Source of the DNA: Undaria pinnatifida
Lineage: Eukaryota > Sar > Phaeophyceae > Laminariales > Alariaceae
Assembly (NCBI GenBank): GCA_012845835.1
Contig: JABAKD010000002.1
Coordinates: forward strand, 11,382,120-11,446,119
Direction: 5' to 3'
DNA: 64,000 bases
Below the pieces are notes generated by a model, which had not been told where the DNA came from, ran no database searches, and worked only from the letters and a program-made list of their open reading frames with translations. The translations under genes and the position numbers were made by a program. This document shows, piece after piece, positions 44,901 to 54,756 of this stretch. Position 1 is the stretch's first letter; every line of letters starts with the position of its first letter.

Positions 44901-47900
44901 TCCACGCTTAGATTCTGTAGGGTTTGTGGATTCCGGGTAAGGGTATTGGGGTCTTGCAGAACTTCCAGAAGTTTCGGGGATGGGTATGGAAGTGTTACAG
45001 AACTTCCAGAAGTTCCGGGTATTTTGGCACAGGCATACATAACTCACAGAAGTTCCGGGCGAGCACAATACATGCTGCACCCGTACCCCGGGTATTGTGG
45101 CACGGGTCTACAGAACTCACAGAAGCTCCGGGTACGGGTATGAAGTCTTACAGAGCTTCCAGAAGTTCCGGTTACGGGTATGAAAGTTGTACAAAACTTC
45201 CAGAACTTCCGGGTATTGTGGCACGGGCGTACAGACCTTCCAGAAGTTCCGGGCACGTATAAACATGCTGTACCCGTACCTCGGGTCTTTGTGGCACCGG
45301 CGTACAGGACTTCCAGAAGTGCCGGGTACGGGTATGGGTGTCTCGCAGAAGTTACAGAAGTTCTATGTATGGTAATACCCGAGGTAAATACCCCGGGTAT
45401 GGTTTTGTGTGTACCCTACAGACAGAACGAAAATAGAAAGTTCGGGTACGGGTGTGAATGTCGTACAGAACTCACAGACGTTCCGGGTACGGGTAGGGTT
45501 GTCTAGAACTCACAGAAGTCCCGGGTACGGGTATTTCCCAGGTAAATACCCGCCTCAAAAAGGACGAGAAAAAAACAAATTGACTGGCAAAAAAATCACA
45601 ATAGTCAACGCATTTCCAACTACTGCGATTGGCATACTGCATACACTGATGCACTCATAGGAAATAACACATACTGGGAAGCAACATATACGTACCATTG
45701 TAGCCCATTTTTGTTGTTCGTGCTTTCTTTCACCAACCCCGTTTGTGTTGGTGCTGTGTTCCACGAATTGCACAATAAGAACCTTTCCAACTTCCCAAGA
45801 AACGGCTTTTGCGGTTACAGTATTTCCTCCCAAATTACCGTACTCTGTTGCTCAATAGCAAATTTTTGCAACAAGACTAATGCTACTGCATTTCAAATAC
45901 CAGGTATAACTCTATTATTACTATGGCAAGCCCGAAAATCCTTCCAACCGAGAACAAAAACAAGGAAAAGATACGATATCAGTGCCGATCACAGCAACTA
46001 CTGTACTAATTTCAAGTATCTAATGAAAAATACTTCGAGCATTATTCACTATAAAAAGACTTACAGTACTACAAGCATATGATACTACTATAAATAATCA
46101 CAATTATATCATACTAAAAATAAACTCCCAAGTATACGAAAAGGCCCACCGGGTTCCAACTATTATACGAAGAGGCCCACCGACTTCCATCTCTTTGAGT
46201 TTACAAGAACAAATGCAAACGTTACTTCGAATCACACCAATAAAACTGCCGAAAAAAACACGCGAATACTAATCTACAGCAGTAGTAGTATAGCAGCAGC
46301 AAGAACAGCAGTTTCGCTGGTGAGCGAACTAAACACGAACAGGTGCTACTGCTATGAGCTAGTATCAATAGTAGCCCCCAGTTTCCCCCGCCCCCCAGCC
46401 TTCTTCAGCCCTCGTTCAAGCCCATGTCGACCAGAAACCTTGCAAGTCCACAGGTCCAGCCCGTAGTGGATGATGGCGAGCGTGGCCTTCTTGATCTCCT
46501 ACATGTGACCGACAACCACCTGCGAGAACGGCAGTTGTCGAAAAATAAAGACGGTGTTTATACCTTTGCTTGTATGTATCGTTACTGTACTACAGTATAC
46601 TGTATGATAATATTATATTATACTTCGTAAAAATTAAAGTACACTCCAGCTGTGAGATCGAATATTTTGTCGAAACTCATATTTGCAAGCTGTGTGTGAT
46701 ACTCCGATTATATATATATGATTAGTAGTGGATAGCGAAACGCATTATCGGCTCTACAAAAAAATGTTATTGCCCATTCGTTGCCACCCACCCCGTGCTG
46801 TTTTCGCGCGATTTCCGCTATTATGATCTATTAACAAGGTCCTTGCAAGGTCTCTTCATAAAAAATACACGCCGAAAACGTTTATTACCAAAATTGACTT
46901 TGTAGATGTGTTGTAGATACGAGTGTAGACTATACGCATACATACAAGCAGTATCATATTTCTGTGGCCACAGAAGAGCTTGTATCTCTATAAATAGGGT
47001 GAAAGATAAGAAAGATTAGAATCGGCACGGACACCGGGTGTGCTGGATTTTGATGGCTAAAAAGAAATTTACGGATTTAATATGTACCAGGTATATTATT
47101 GGTTGCAAAGAGACAAGAAAGAGAGAGGAGAGGAGATACCCCAAAAATTTGTACGTAGGATACAATCACATAACCAAAAGTGCCGCCACTGAACCATGAA
47201 CCACTGACCTTCTTTGTAGCGACGTACGTCTCCATAAGGGGGTGCTTGATGCGCCGAGAAGAAAGCGGCGGAAAGTGTGTCGTGTTGGACGTGAGCATCC
47301 CCACCAGCTCCTGCCACGTCGAACCAGACGAGAAGAAGCTGAACTGCAAAAAGTTCTCGACCACCATCTTAGCAGCAATAAGCTCGCGAAATCTAAAAAA
47401 GAATACACAAAACACAGAGCAGCAGCGAGTGGAAGGTAGGTGTTGGGGCCAGCTAATATGAGCAACCAACGTGCGCGTGAGACCAGATACCAATTCCCAC
47501 CCTTCCCTTCACTACCCAGACCAGGGCAGCGCGACAAAAAGGCAAAACGATATCGCAGTCCTACACAGTTTGCAAAACATACCGGTGGGCTGAGATTTCT
47601 CGACGAATTTGCAACACCCGATAGTTTTCAAACTTTTTTTTCACTTGGTTTTGGTATACCCCCCCTTATCTGGGTTTTAAAAATGGATGGCGAGCTGTCG
47701 ATATTTTATTGTTTTACCTGGTATATTTCAGTACGCCCTTGTCCAGACCCGTCTGATATGTGTTCGAGAACAAGAGTTTGCAATTTGACATACATACACC
47801 TGTTCGTTCCAGCACAGGAGGAGTTCTTGCTCGCCTCGAAGCTCCGCTGGTTGTTCCCTTTCGCTTGCTTTTGTTTTCCAGCCTTCACAGCGCCAGCCAC

Positions 47901-50322
47901 TCTGCTCAGCCTGTGTTTGCTCTCGTGATGGTTGTTCACGTTGCTGCGGTCGTCCTTGTCAGGGAACCGTCTTGTTTTGCGGTACGCGGGGTCCGCCATG
48001 CAGAAGTACTTGTGTTTATTTGTAGTCCTCCTCAGCTAACGGGACGTAGACTCCTAGCGAGTACATAAACGACCGCTCGCGGGAACCCTCTCTCCTGTAG
48101 CCGTCCGGCACCTTGAAGTCATGGACGGCTTGGACGATGTCCGCGGGCAATACACACACCTCTCTTTTCATGTCGTATACGAGCGCCGGTGTAATTACAA
48201 GCACGGCTTTATTGTCATCCACCTCGATTACCTCGAGCGGGCTCCCGGCTGCTGGTGGAGTACACGAACTGCCGCCATCTCTGTTAGGCGGGGATCCTTG
48301 CGGATCCGCCGCGTCCGTATTCCCTCTCCGCGGGTGCACAGATGCAATTGACGAATGTGCGTGCTTGTGTTCTTTGGTTGTGTGTCTGAGCTGCGGGTTG
48401 TTGTGAACGATGTGTTCTTACTTGTCCCCAGAAGACAAGAACGAGTACACCCATCATACCAGTGCGAATATGCTTGCGTACAGGCTGGTTCAAGTTAAAG
48501 GCGGAAATTGTTCCCCCCGCCAATGTCCCTCGCAATATCTAGTCAACGGGCGAATATTTGGTATCATACCGACCCCAATGACAAGTGTAAGTCTTAGAGG
48601 GTGACATGGACACTTTTTTTATACCGCCCTCGGGTCGTCTCTAGAAGCGAAACTCGTACAGACCGTTGACAGGCCTTCAATTTTTTCAGTGATTTTCAGT
48701 TTTTTCCCTAACGGAGGCGAAAACCACGATTGCGCCGCATTTTGCACGAACAGGTTGGAGGTACTCCAAGGCATGTCTGTATCATTTTTCGCGCATAAAA
48801 ACGAGGATCTGACCTTCGTATGTTCGATATCAAGCAGAACTTGACGAAAAACTGTATGCTGCACTAAAACCAAGTAATTTCAAGGAAATAACGTATTCTA
48901 CTCATTTTTACGCGCAAAGGTCCCAATGTCCACGCCGTTTCTGAGAGATAGACCCTGACTTTTAGCGCACTTGTTCCATATACCCATCCGGAGGCCCGAC
49001 CTCCGGGAGGGGGGGGGGGGGAATCGCCGAAAATGTTTGGTCAAAGGTGGTCCAAATTTTTCCAAAAAATCTTGACTGACGAAAAACCAGGCAAGAAAAG
49101 AAGAAGAAAAAGAAACCCCCGACAGGTGAGGTCTTTGCCAATGCACGTACAAGACGTGTGCAAAAATTCACGGTCTGAATAAAAAAAACGGCGTGGACAT
49201 TCGCCGGGGAATACTTGTACAGTTCCGTCGTTTGACGTGAACCAGCCTGTAGGTAGATCTGCCCTGCACCACGAGCCAGGGTTGTCGGGAGTATCAACGG
49301 TCCATCGGGAGGACTGTCTCTGGGTTCGAGGGCGGTCGAAATCACCGTCGTTTTGCCGCAACAGTATTTTTAACTCTAATTAAAAGATAAATTACCATCG
49401 GTTTGTCGCCAAAACCTGGTTGCAGTCCTCAAGGGGGTCATCTACACCTTTTTTCACCGCTGCTAAATAATTCCAGACTAATTCCAGGCAATTTACCGCC
49501 CCAAAAAATGTGTGCACGTATAAAGGGGTTAAACGGGAGGCTGAATGGAGTGGTGAATCGTGCATCTACTGCTGCACCTAGTAGCTTTTGCTTTCCCCCA
49601 TACGTCAGCGTAGTAGTGTCATTGACTACGGTATCATAACAGCCCGGTGGCGTATCAGGTTATCCTCGAGCCTGGTATAGGTCAGTTTCGTGAGTTCGAT
49701 CCCCGCCGAGTGCATACTCGTATAAATTCGTTGGGACTTTTTCTTGTGCACAAATTGACTTGCGGAAAGCACGAGAGCGTGAGTTAGCAACACTCGATGA
49801 AATATCGACGAGCAGTGGGATTGCTGAACCCTATGCGCGATAAAAATGAAGGCAAGAACCGGGGGGGAGAAGGGACGACACCTGTGACCACAGCTTGTCC
49901 AGAAGCTGGAAAGTACAAGTGTGAGAAAAAACAGCCTCGCTGCTTGATTCTCGATCCAGTCTGTTTTCGATTTGTTTGTTTTGTGGGACCGTCCCCTCGG
50001 CAGGTTTTCCACCGCCACTGTTGGACGTGGGATACGTTTATGTGGGGCGTACGCAGGGTTGGGTTTGAGGGTAAGGTTAAATATTAATGAAAATGTATGT
50101 GAATCTGTTTTGTCGAAGGTATGGTAGGTTACCCTCAAGTCCTGGCATCGTTTGCAGTAGCAGCATCGCTTCTCGATCTAGTCTGTTTTTGATCTTGTTT
50201 TTTGCGTTCAAACCGCCCCCTCTGCAGGTTTCCCGCTGCCACTGTTGGACGTGGGATACGTTCGGTTGGGGCAGGATCTGGTCGTGGTTGGCGCGCCAGC
50301 CCGCGGCGAGGAAGCCTTGTGA
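29610..50322 (+). CDS. Pyrimidine reductase of riboflavin biosynthesis (RibD C-terminal / RIB7 family), six exons
   Basis: Exons 29610-29960, 33052-33155, 38422-38703, 41185-41317, 43351-43546 and 50228-50322 (TGA at 50320) join with consistent phases (0, 2, 2, 0, 1) into a 386-residue protein. The family reduces the ribosylamino-pyrimidine 5'-phosphate with NADPH in the second to third step of riboflavin synthesis. Visible motifs: RPFVTLTYAQSIDGSIS (96-111), LSGPES..TH.LRS.HDAILVG.GTVRQDNPR (120-152), MVEGGATVISSFL (288-300), LVDRVVVTIAPVFL-x-GYNVL, and the C-terminal LGQDLVVVG. There is no N-terminal deaminase domain. The N-terminus has basic residues, then a hydrophobic stretch (VALGALQSCLAVAATAA), which could be a signal or plastid-targeting sequence. 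Introns (2.0-6.7 kb) are full of transposons and decayed exon copies. Confidence 0.93.
29961..33051. other. Reductase intron 1: repeats and decayed copies of exon 2
   Basis: TACCAGGTA-type palindromes at 30110-30300. Inverted pair of family B elements at 30516-30582 and 30735-30890. Decayed copies of exon 2 near 31290 (gtgttctcagcgggcccgaa) and 31447 (cgtgtccctcagcggaccgg). A ccgcaacgccgcaacctcg block recurs near 31195, 31350, 31495 and 32790. Family A element at 31570-31700 and family B core at 32880-32960. Confidence 0.65.
33052..33155 (+). CDS. Reductase exon 2 (substrate/NADPH core)
   Basis: Encodes VFLSGPESRTMTHGLRSIHD then AILVGAGTVRQDNPR, the most conserved block of the family. Acceptor is tgtcccag|gtg (phase 0), donor cccaag|gttagc (phase 2). 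Confidence 0.93.
33156..36800. other. Reductase intron 2, left part: transposon families
   Basis: Family A (reverse) near 33440-33560 and 34840-35000, family J element at 33948-34789, a diverged relative at 35200-35460. Two tandem copies of about 400 bp (near 35995 and 36310, landmark tttctgcgtggtagccagcca), and a third trace near 36490. No exon seen. Confidence 0.55.
33948..34789. mobile_element. Family J inverted-repeat element (842 bp)
   Basis: Left end accaattccaagtaatttgt, right end acaaactacttggaattggt: inverted repeats with one mismatch over 20 bp. Solo or partner ends of this family occur near 3490, 4835, 7690, 36720, 48875, 49478, 50665, 51350, 52390 and 62830. The interior has a 24-bp triplication at 34478-34551 and no transposase. 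Confidence 0.65.
36950..37890 (+). pseudogene. Four decayed copies of reductase exon 3
   Basis: The exon 3 start (cgcaggctgaacatccgaca ...) recurs near 36954, 37419, 37601 and 37801, each followed by aacccgtcgtcgtc-like sequence and then AACGCT hexamers. All lack the downstream coding part or contain stops. Units keep the acceptor region, so they were duplicated with intron. Confidence 0.85.
37015..38270 (+). repeat. (AACGCT)n hexamer array, interrupted
   Basis: More than 120 degenerate AACGCT/AACGCC hexamers in several blocks, broken by exon 3 copies and by a CCCTAA-like tract at 37760-37790. Alternating Asn-Ala, Thr-Leu and Ser-Val reading frames on both strands are artefacts. Confidence 0.92.
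38422..38703 (+). CDS. Reductase exon 3 (with low-complexity insertion)
   Basis: Begins (R)LNIRHWPPGNPSSSS, completing the DNPRLN-x-R motif. A lineage-specific insertion follows (IAKADANAGASSDKDEDC), then PPRPVILAGSLSQ and AVIFTDLSCPDAWR. The insertion is encoded by AACGCT-type hexamers, the same unit that forms the array at 37015-38270. Acceptor is accgcag|g (phase 2), donor tggag|gtgaga (phase 2). Confidence 0.88.
38810..38905 (+). pseudogene. Decayed copy of the 3' end of reductase exon 3
   Basis: The text actgacggggagcctcagcc to gacctgtcttgtctcaagca parallels 38610-38703 including the donor (catggag|gtaata), but is frameshifted. Confidence 0.85.
38970..40701. mobile_element. Non-autonomous hAT-type transposon (1,732 bp) in reductase intron 3
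   Basis: Terminal inverted repeats are identical over 18 bp (cagggcttttcacgggtc). They start CAGGG as in hAT elements. The flanking 8 bp are gttagaac (38962-38969) and gttagaat (40702-40709), a 7/8 target duplication of hAT size. Both subterminal regions (38980-39300 and 40270-40690) are arrays of about 45-bp units made of GGGTC/GACCC pentamers plus a segment like caagaggtttcaaaatctcg, in opposite orientation at the two ends. The middle has a 245-bp tandem duplication rich in GCA (39580-40070). No transposase. Confidence 0.88.
40715..41184 (+). repeat. Tandem duplication containing a decayed copy of exon 4 start
   Basis: The 40725-40930 segment (landmarks ttcgaaacatgaaggcagtg and caaatgggcgtccaggagca) is repeated at 41035-41190 (ttcgaaacatgaaggcggta and cgattgggcgtctaggagca), about 310 bp apart. 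Only the second copy leads into exon 4. Confidence 0.85.
41185..41317 (+). CDS. Reductase exon 4
   Basis: Encodes EGSSDHAANDFVVVHSQLRA, then DGRCDVGDCLEKLYSMGIRS and LMVE, matching the helix before the MVEGG motif of RibD. Acceptor is gagcag|gga (phase 2), donor gtggag|gtaagt (phase 0). Confidence 0.92.
41318..43350. other. Reductase intron 4
   Basis: Mostly unique sequence plus the minisatellite at 42120-42430. No exon recognised. Confidence 0.5.
42120..42430. repeat. Minisatellite, 15-16 bp unit (ttcggtatcgccattcgg)
   Basis: About 18 degenerate copies of tatcgccattcgg. Three overlapping plus-strand open frames rich in Tyr, Arg, His, Ser and Phe are artefacts of it. Confidence 0.9.
43351..43546 (+). 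CDS. Reductase exon 5
   Basis: Begins GGATVISSFLRGYGGQESRA, completing the MVE/GGA motif exactly at the junction. It continues AGQLVDRVVVTIAPVFLQGY and NVLARK. Acceptor is gctgcacag|gga (phase 0), donor ggttcag|gtgagg (phase 1). Confidence 0.93.
43550..43870. repeat. Duplicated intron segment after exon 5
   Basis: ccctctatggtgcccgttgg to ctgaaacccgctattctactg (43575-43665) is repeated in diverged form at 43690-43785. A CCCTAA-like tract lies at 43917-43936. Confidence 0.65.
44630..45545. repeat. Family A copy and CTTCCAGAAGTTCCGGGTA array
   Basis: 44630-44790 is a reverse-orientation family A element. From 44935 to 45540, acttccagaagttccgggta and cacgggcgtacag segments repeat at about 60-130 bp, at least nine times, with CCCGGGTA palindromes. 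The open frames on both strands here are artefacts. Confidence 0.85.
46439..48340 (-). pseudogene. Probable hAT-family transposase gene, fragmentary
   Basis: Transposase-like segments in order on the minus strand: about 48340..48016 (CVLPADIVQAVHDFKVPDGY, MYSLGVYVPLAEEDYK), 48008..47800 (YFCMADPAYRKTRRF, NNHHESKHR), 47392..47209 (FRELIAAKMVVENFLQFSFF, PPLSSRRIKHPLMETY) and 46498..46439 (EIKKATLAIIHYGLDLWTCK). The second is BED-finger-like (Cys, then HH-x-SKH), with the expected second Cys replaced by Tyr. H-x-x-LDLWT is a hAT catalytic-domain motif. The last three segments agree in phase. Between the first two, a 10-nt out-of-frame stretch with TAA breaks the frame. The rest of the catalytic domain and the dimerisation region are not found downstream. 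It lies antisense inside reductase intron 5. Confidence 0.6.
47209..47392 (-). CDS. Transposase-like exon (pre-catalytic region)
   Basis: 61 codons with no stop. Acceptor is ttttttag|a (phase 2), donor aagaag|gtcagt (phase 0), phase-compatible with the BED-like segment before and the LDLWT segment after. Contains S-S-R-R-I...Y, as in hAT proteins before the catalytic domain. Confidence 0.55.
49628..49715 (+). repeat. tRNA-like sequence, possible SINE head
   Basis: Contains an A-box-like ggtggcgtatcaggttat and a B-box-like gagttcgatccccgcc about 35 nt apart. The acceptor stem does not pair well, so it is not a functional tRNA. It may be the head of a tRNA-derived SINE whose tail merges with the family A element at 49800. 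Confidence 0.35.
50000..50050 (+). pseudogene. Decayed copy of reductase exon 6
   Basis: cggcaggttttccaccgcca then ctgttggacgtgggatacgt parallels 50221-50260 including the acceptor. It diverges after VGYV, and a stop follows. Distance to the real exon is about 228 bp; the upstream polypyrimidine context is also copied. Confidence 0.9.
50228..50322 (+). CDS. Reductase exon 6 (C-terminus)
   Basis: Encodes FPLPLLDVGYVRLGQDLVVV, then GAPARGEEAL and TGA. The V-x-x-LG-x-DLVV-x-G ending is typical of the family. Acceptor is ctctgcag|gt, phase 1, matching exon 5. A decayed copy of acceptor and exon lies at 50000-50050. Confidence 0.9.
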
Positions 50323-50869
50323 CGGTACTCGATCATCGTTGAAACGAACCTGTAGAGCTTACCACTTGTTGGGGAAAATGATTGAAGCCCACTGCTGTGT
50401 ACGAGACGAAGGGAATAATTTCTACCTTGGTTGATTGGGATATGATTGGGTTAGGGCTTGGATGAGGGTTAGATACTACTCAAAGTGTATGTCAACCGTT
50501 CATCCGAACAAGTATTAATAGTAAGGTACCCACAAACGAACGGCGACATTTGGTTGATATCAACCACTACTACTGCTGTTTTTTATACATATTTTATGAC
50601 CCTTCAGAACGTGGTTGAAAGAAACCAATAAAGTGTATCACTGTCAGAACGGCACCCTCGTATTTTAGGGACAAACTACTCACAAATAGTGTTTTTTTTT
50701 GCGGTTCTGAAAGAGTTACCTGCACGCGCCTTTTCGAGAAAACTATTTGACATTGGTTCTTTTGCAAGGTGCCAAATTAAGCTCCCCGGCTGCGAGACGA
50801 AGGAGATAATCAAAACTCGTGTTTGAAAGATGCGTGTGATATCTCGATTGCGCGTTTTTGTTTCGGCAT

Positions 50870-51045
50870 AGAGGGCGCAGCTTAACTGTGAGATCGAGGA
50901 CTTCGTCGAAAATCTTCCTTGCAAGCTGTCGTGATACATCGATCGCGCGTTTTTGTAGCGGCATACTTTGTACTTCGTTTAAGGTCAGCTGTGAGATCGA
51001 GGATCGGTCGAAGACACCTCTGCAAGCTGCGCGTGATACAGGACA
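50870..51045. repeat. Two tandem family B cores
   Basis: cttaactgtgagatcgagga ... ccttgcaagctg occurs at 50880-50935 and again at 50985-51030, with catcgatcgcgcgtttttg blocks between and after. Confidence 0.75.
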
Positions 51046-53176
51046 CCTAATGAGAAACAGGAATGCTAGCTCAGACGGGATTTCTTGTTTGGGAGAGGGT
51101 GCGTTCTACACTATTAATATGTTCAGCGTATCGGCTCACGGATTTATTTGTTTCTGTAAGTCTCGGCCTGGCTTTCTTTTTACCCTGTTTCTTGGTAGGT
51201 GTTCTGTACTGTACATCGATGGCGCGTTTTTGTAGCGGCATATAGGGGCAGCTTGTTTTTTTCTGCGCCAGTATTAAATGTATATATTTGGCCAGCTGCA
51301 GCTACGTGCAGGTTACACCGCTGTAGAACTGTGCCCACGTCTTCGGGGATAATTTACTTGAAATTAGAGTGGGATTTGTTTTGCGGTAGTAAAAGAGTTG
51401 ATTGAGCCGCCTGTACTTTGAAGCATGCTTGAGATAATCAATGTTTCAGATTTGCCTAGTTTGTGTGATTGGTGATTTGGGATTCCCGCTGTTTATGGGT
51501 TGTTTTGACCTAAGTTATCGTGCGGGTGTGTTTTTCCTTTGAAGCCATACTCTCCAGCTGTCTGTGCACCTCGGCCGCCCTGCTGAAGGGACTTCGTGTC
51601 ACGGGTACAGTAGTTGTGGTCCCTCACTAATTCGGTGCCGTGCCAGAAGACATTACCGCACTCAAGTGGGACTCCGAAGTATCCCGGGATAGTGCGGTAC
51701 TCTGTACTCTATAGGGCGAGGTCGTGACAAGCGACTTGCACTGCGCTAAATTGGACCCCCGCACTAAAGGGTACATCACTAACGCGGGACCCCGACTGTA
51801 TCAGGTCAGCTTCGTGGTAAGTAAGGTCTTGGCTTTGCAATGGGCAACTTGGTTGTGGGGGCATAGTGAGGGTTCTCTTCATAATGGCAGTATTGTTCGT
51901 ACTGAGTGGAAGCCGAAAATATCGGGCGATTGTTTTGATCTTGATTGGCACGGGCTGACCGCAAACAAACGTATGTATCGCCCCCCCCCCCACCCCCCCA
52001 AAGGAATCTCCGTTTCGAAAGGATGCGTGTTCAAAGGCCAAAGTGCTAAGGCAAGCAGCAAATGAGTACGCCCACCCCCCAGTGGAGTCTCTGTTAAGAG
52101 TAGGAACGGTGCTCCGTTTCGAAGGGGATGGTCAATTGACCGAGACGAGCAACAAATGAGTACTCCCCCCTCCGTACCCCCCCGCCCCCCCCCCCCCCCC
52201 CCTCCCCCCCTTCCTTGGAATCGGCACGGCAGGAACGCAGGCTTACATTGCAGCGTACTGCTACTGCTACTGATGCAGCGTACTGCTACTACTGCTGGTG
52301 CCGCATGCCACAGTTCGCACAGCGTTCAGCGACTCGGACTTTGCATAATAACCTATTTTGACTGTACCCACGTATTTTGGGAGCAAACCCCTTGGAATTA
52401 GAGTACCACATGTACCACTGGTACAAGTACGGGTGTTCGCAACCATCTGAATGAGTTATCTCGTGTTCGTGCTTCGAAGTATACATTTAAGTTGTCGTCG
52501 TACAAGTATGGCTTTGGTCGCTGCTAGACCGGCGTGTATAATTACATATGGACAGAGCTCGCGTACAATGCTTAGAGCAGCAAACAGTGCTATTCCGACA
52601 GCTCGGGGTAGATGTGTACCATATGTACACAAGCCTTGACTTCTGGTCGATATGGGTGTACCCGGCGGGTCGTTCGTGCCTCAAAAACGGGTACCGTTTG
52701 TTTTTGGCCAATCGTGTGGCTCGTTTGGGTGTGTTTTGACTTGATCTTAGGTTGTACCTGTTTTTTACCGGACACGTTTTGTACGGTTATATTATGTGAT
52801 ACGAGTACGTACACGTTGCCAAGGTAAATGTTGCTAAATATTTTGTCGTTGGTCGCAGAGGTTGCTTTTCTGTGTAAAGACGAATGGGTGAGACTGATGA
52901 TGAGTGAGGGCTACCTCGTACCAGGCACTACGGACGGACATTAGATAGGAAGGCAGGAGGTGTGTGGTGTGTTGTACTCGTGAGTGATGATGCTGGTCGC
53001 GGCCCTTCTTCCATCCAGACTGACTGGTGGGTTAACCTATATACGGTCCACGGCACTACGCGCGACTAGGAGTATACGTGTCATAGCTGCCAATGGTTGA
53101 AAAAAAAAATGGGTTCCCCTTGGTTTTCTTCTACATGAGTGATCCAGGGTAGAGCCGGTGTTAAGTCATTAGTATT

Positions 53177-53424
53177 GACTGATTCTACGATACCCCCCCC
53201 AAAAACTAGCGATCATTTTCTTTAACGACCGTTTCATGGCTGCAAGACACGAGGAAGGATGCCATGAAAAAATCATTCTTCGCATATTTTTTGTCTGCAA
53301 AGGACTATCAAACGATGACGTCGGGGGGGCAAGGGGCACCATACTTGAGGAGATACAGCCGGGAGCCGGTTTCAAAACCGGCGATTTCGTTAAAGAAGTT
53401 GGGGGGGCTACCGTAGAACGACTC
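53177..53424 (+). mobile_element. Family G MITE, copy 2 (248 bp)
   Basis: Same length and orientation as 9286-9533. Left end gactgattctacgatacccc, right end gctaccgtagaacgactc. Identity is high along the whole length, with scattered substitutions and small compensating indels. Confidence 0.78.
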
Positions 53425-54756
53425 TGTTGCTTTTTTTACAAATCGTGGACTCTTGCTTCCTACCTCGTTGCATGCATGTAGCCTCTCGGAGGCCCCCCCT
53501 TCCGACCACAACGTCCATGCGGAGGTAGCTCCCGGTCGGCGTTGAAGGCCCCTCGAAGGCCCCTCAACGCGCGCTACGATAAGGGTACATATCAGAGATC
53601 AGAGCACTTGTTGGCCAAAACCGTCCCTTGCTGACCGGGCACCTCAACTGAGAACAAACTACCCGGTGTCGCTGGGATATTGCGAGAAACATCTATAGAT
53701 ATACCTCGTCCATGGAATTCTTAGTGGGGTCGCACTTTCAAGATTTCTTTTTAAAGCCTCCTCAGTTTGTGGGTGAAGAAAATTAGCTCCTAAAATAAAC
53801 CAGACCGCCTCAGAAAAAGCAAGTGCATCCCTGCCGTATACTGTTAGCACTAATAGCAGCATGCATCGCTCCACTTTCCAGCTCATGGCAGATGGACAGC
53901 CGCTTGAAGGTGCGGGACGGCGCATGGACTACTATTAGTAGTGGATGATGCTGGTTTACCTGCGCGCGTGGTCGGTGGCATGTTCGTACATGACGCGTGT
54001 TGACATCTGTCGCATGGCAGCAGGGGAATCTCGCTGCTAGGGTCTCCTCAATTCCCAGAAAACGTCGCCCCACATATGTTCTAGGGCTCCGGCGCGAAAC
54101 AGAGCCGAAAGGCGTGCTGAGGAACCGACAGGTGCAAGACGATCGAAAGGTGTTTCCCTACCCCCCCGGGTGGGGTGGGGGGGGGAGGGGGAGCGGAGGG
54201 TTGGAGGGAGCGGGGGGGGGGAGGTGGGGCAGAGAATTGGAGGGAGCGAGGGGCGGGGGGGGTCGGAAGGCCGCCGGAGGCAAATATTTTGAGACGCATG
54301 CATGCGTGAGTATACTTTCGATAACCTTTTGACTGGAGGGGCGGAGGGCCGCCAGAGGCGAAAAAATGCGATATATTATGCGTGAATACACGCCCGAAAA
54401 CCACAGGAGTGTGCCGAAGTGCCTAAAAAAAAGGAAGAAAGCGACGAAGGAATCAAGGGAACACAAAAAAAAATCATGACCCACACTCCATTTTTTTCAT
54501 TTCGGGCCGGCCGAGGGGGCATGGGGGGGGTGATGCTCCTTGTACACTAAATCTTATATAAACAATCACGCAACTTGACGCAACATTAATTCTTATATAA
54601 AACAAGTGACTTGATCTTAGACTGGGTTGACTCAAGCCCGTGTTGGGTGTTTTTCTCTCGGAGAATATACACAGTCAAACAAAAGGCCGGGACCAAGGCA
54701 ACATAGGTGTGAGCAAATGTGAGGCCAGTGACATCACGACTTTTACACTTCTGAAG

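Larger units (their letters stand above)
48400..50227. other. Reductase intron 5, right part
   Basis: No exon recognised up to exon 6. A minus-strand frame at 49361..49041 has a hydrophilic stretch (RWTVDTPDNPGSWCRADLPT) of unknown nature. A tRNA-like sequence lies at 49628-49715, a family A element at 49800-49920, a family J end near 49478, and a decayed exon 6 copy at 50000-50050. Confidence 0.45.
50323..54756. other. Gene-poor region downstream of the reductase
   Basis: Apart from repeats (family B 50870-51045, family J ends 51350 and 52390, family G 53177-53424, poly-C 52160-52210) nothing coding is recognised. Long G/C runs (54160-54270) generate proline- and glycine-rich false frames. 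Confidence 0.5.

Noticed and set aside
44924-45506. Open frames on both strands over 44924-45506
   Set aside because: They follow the CTTCCAGAAGTTCCGGGTA tandem array; every frame is open because of unit composition.
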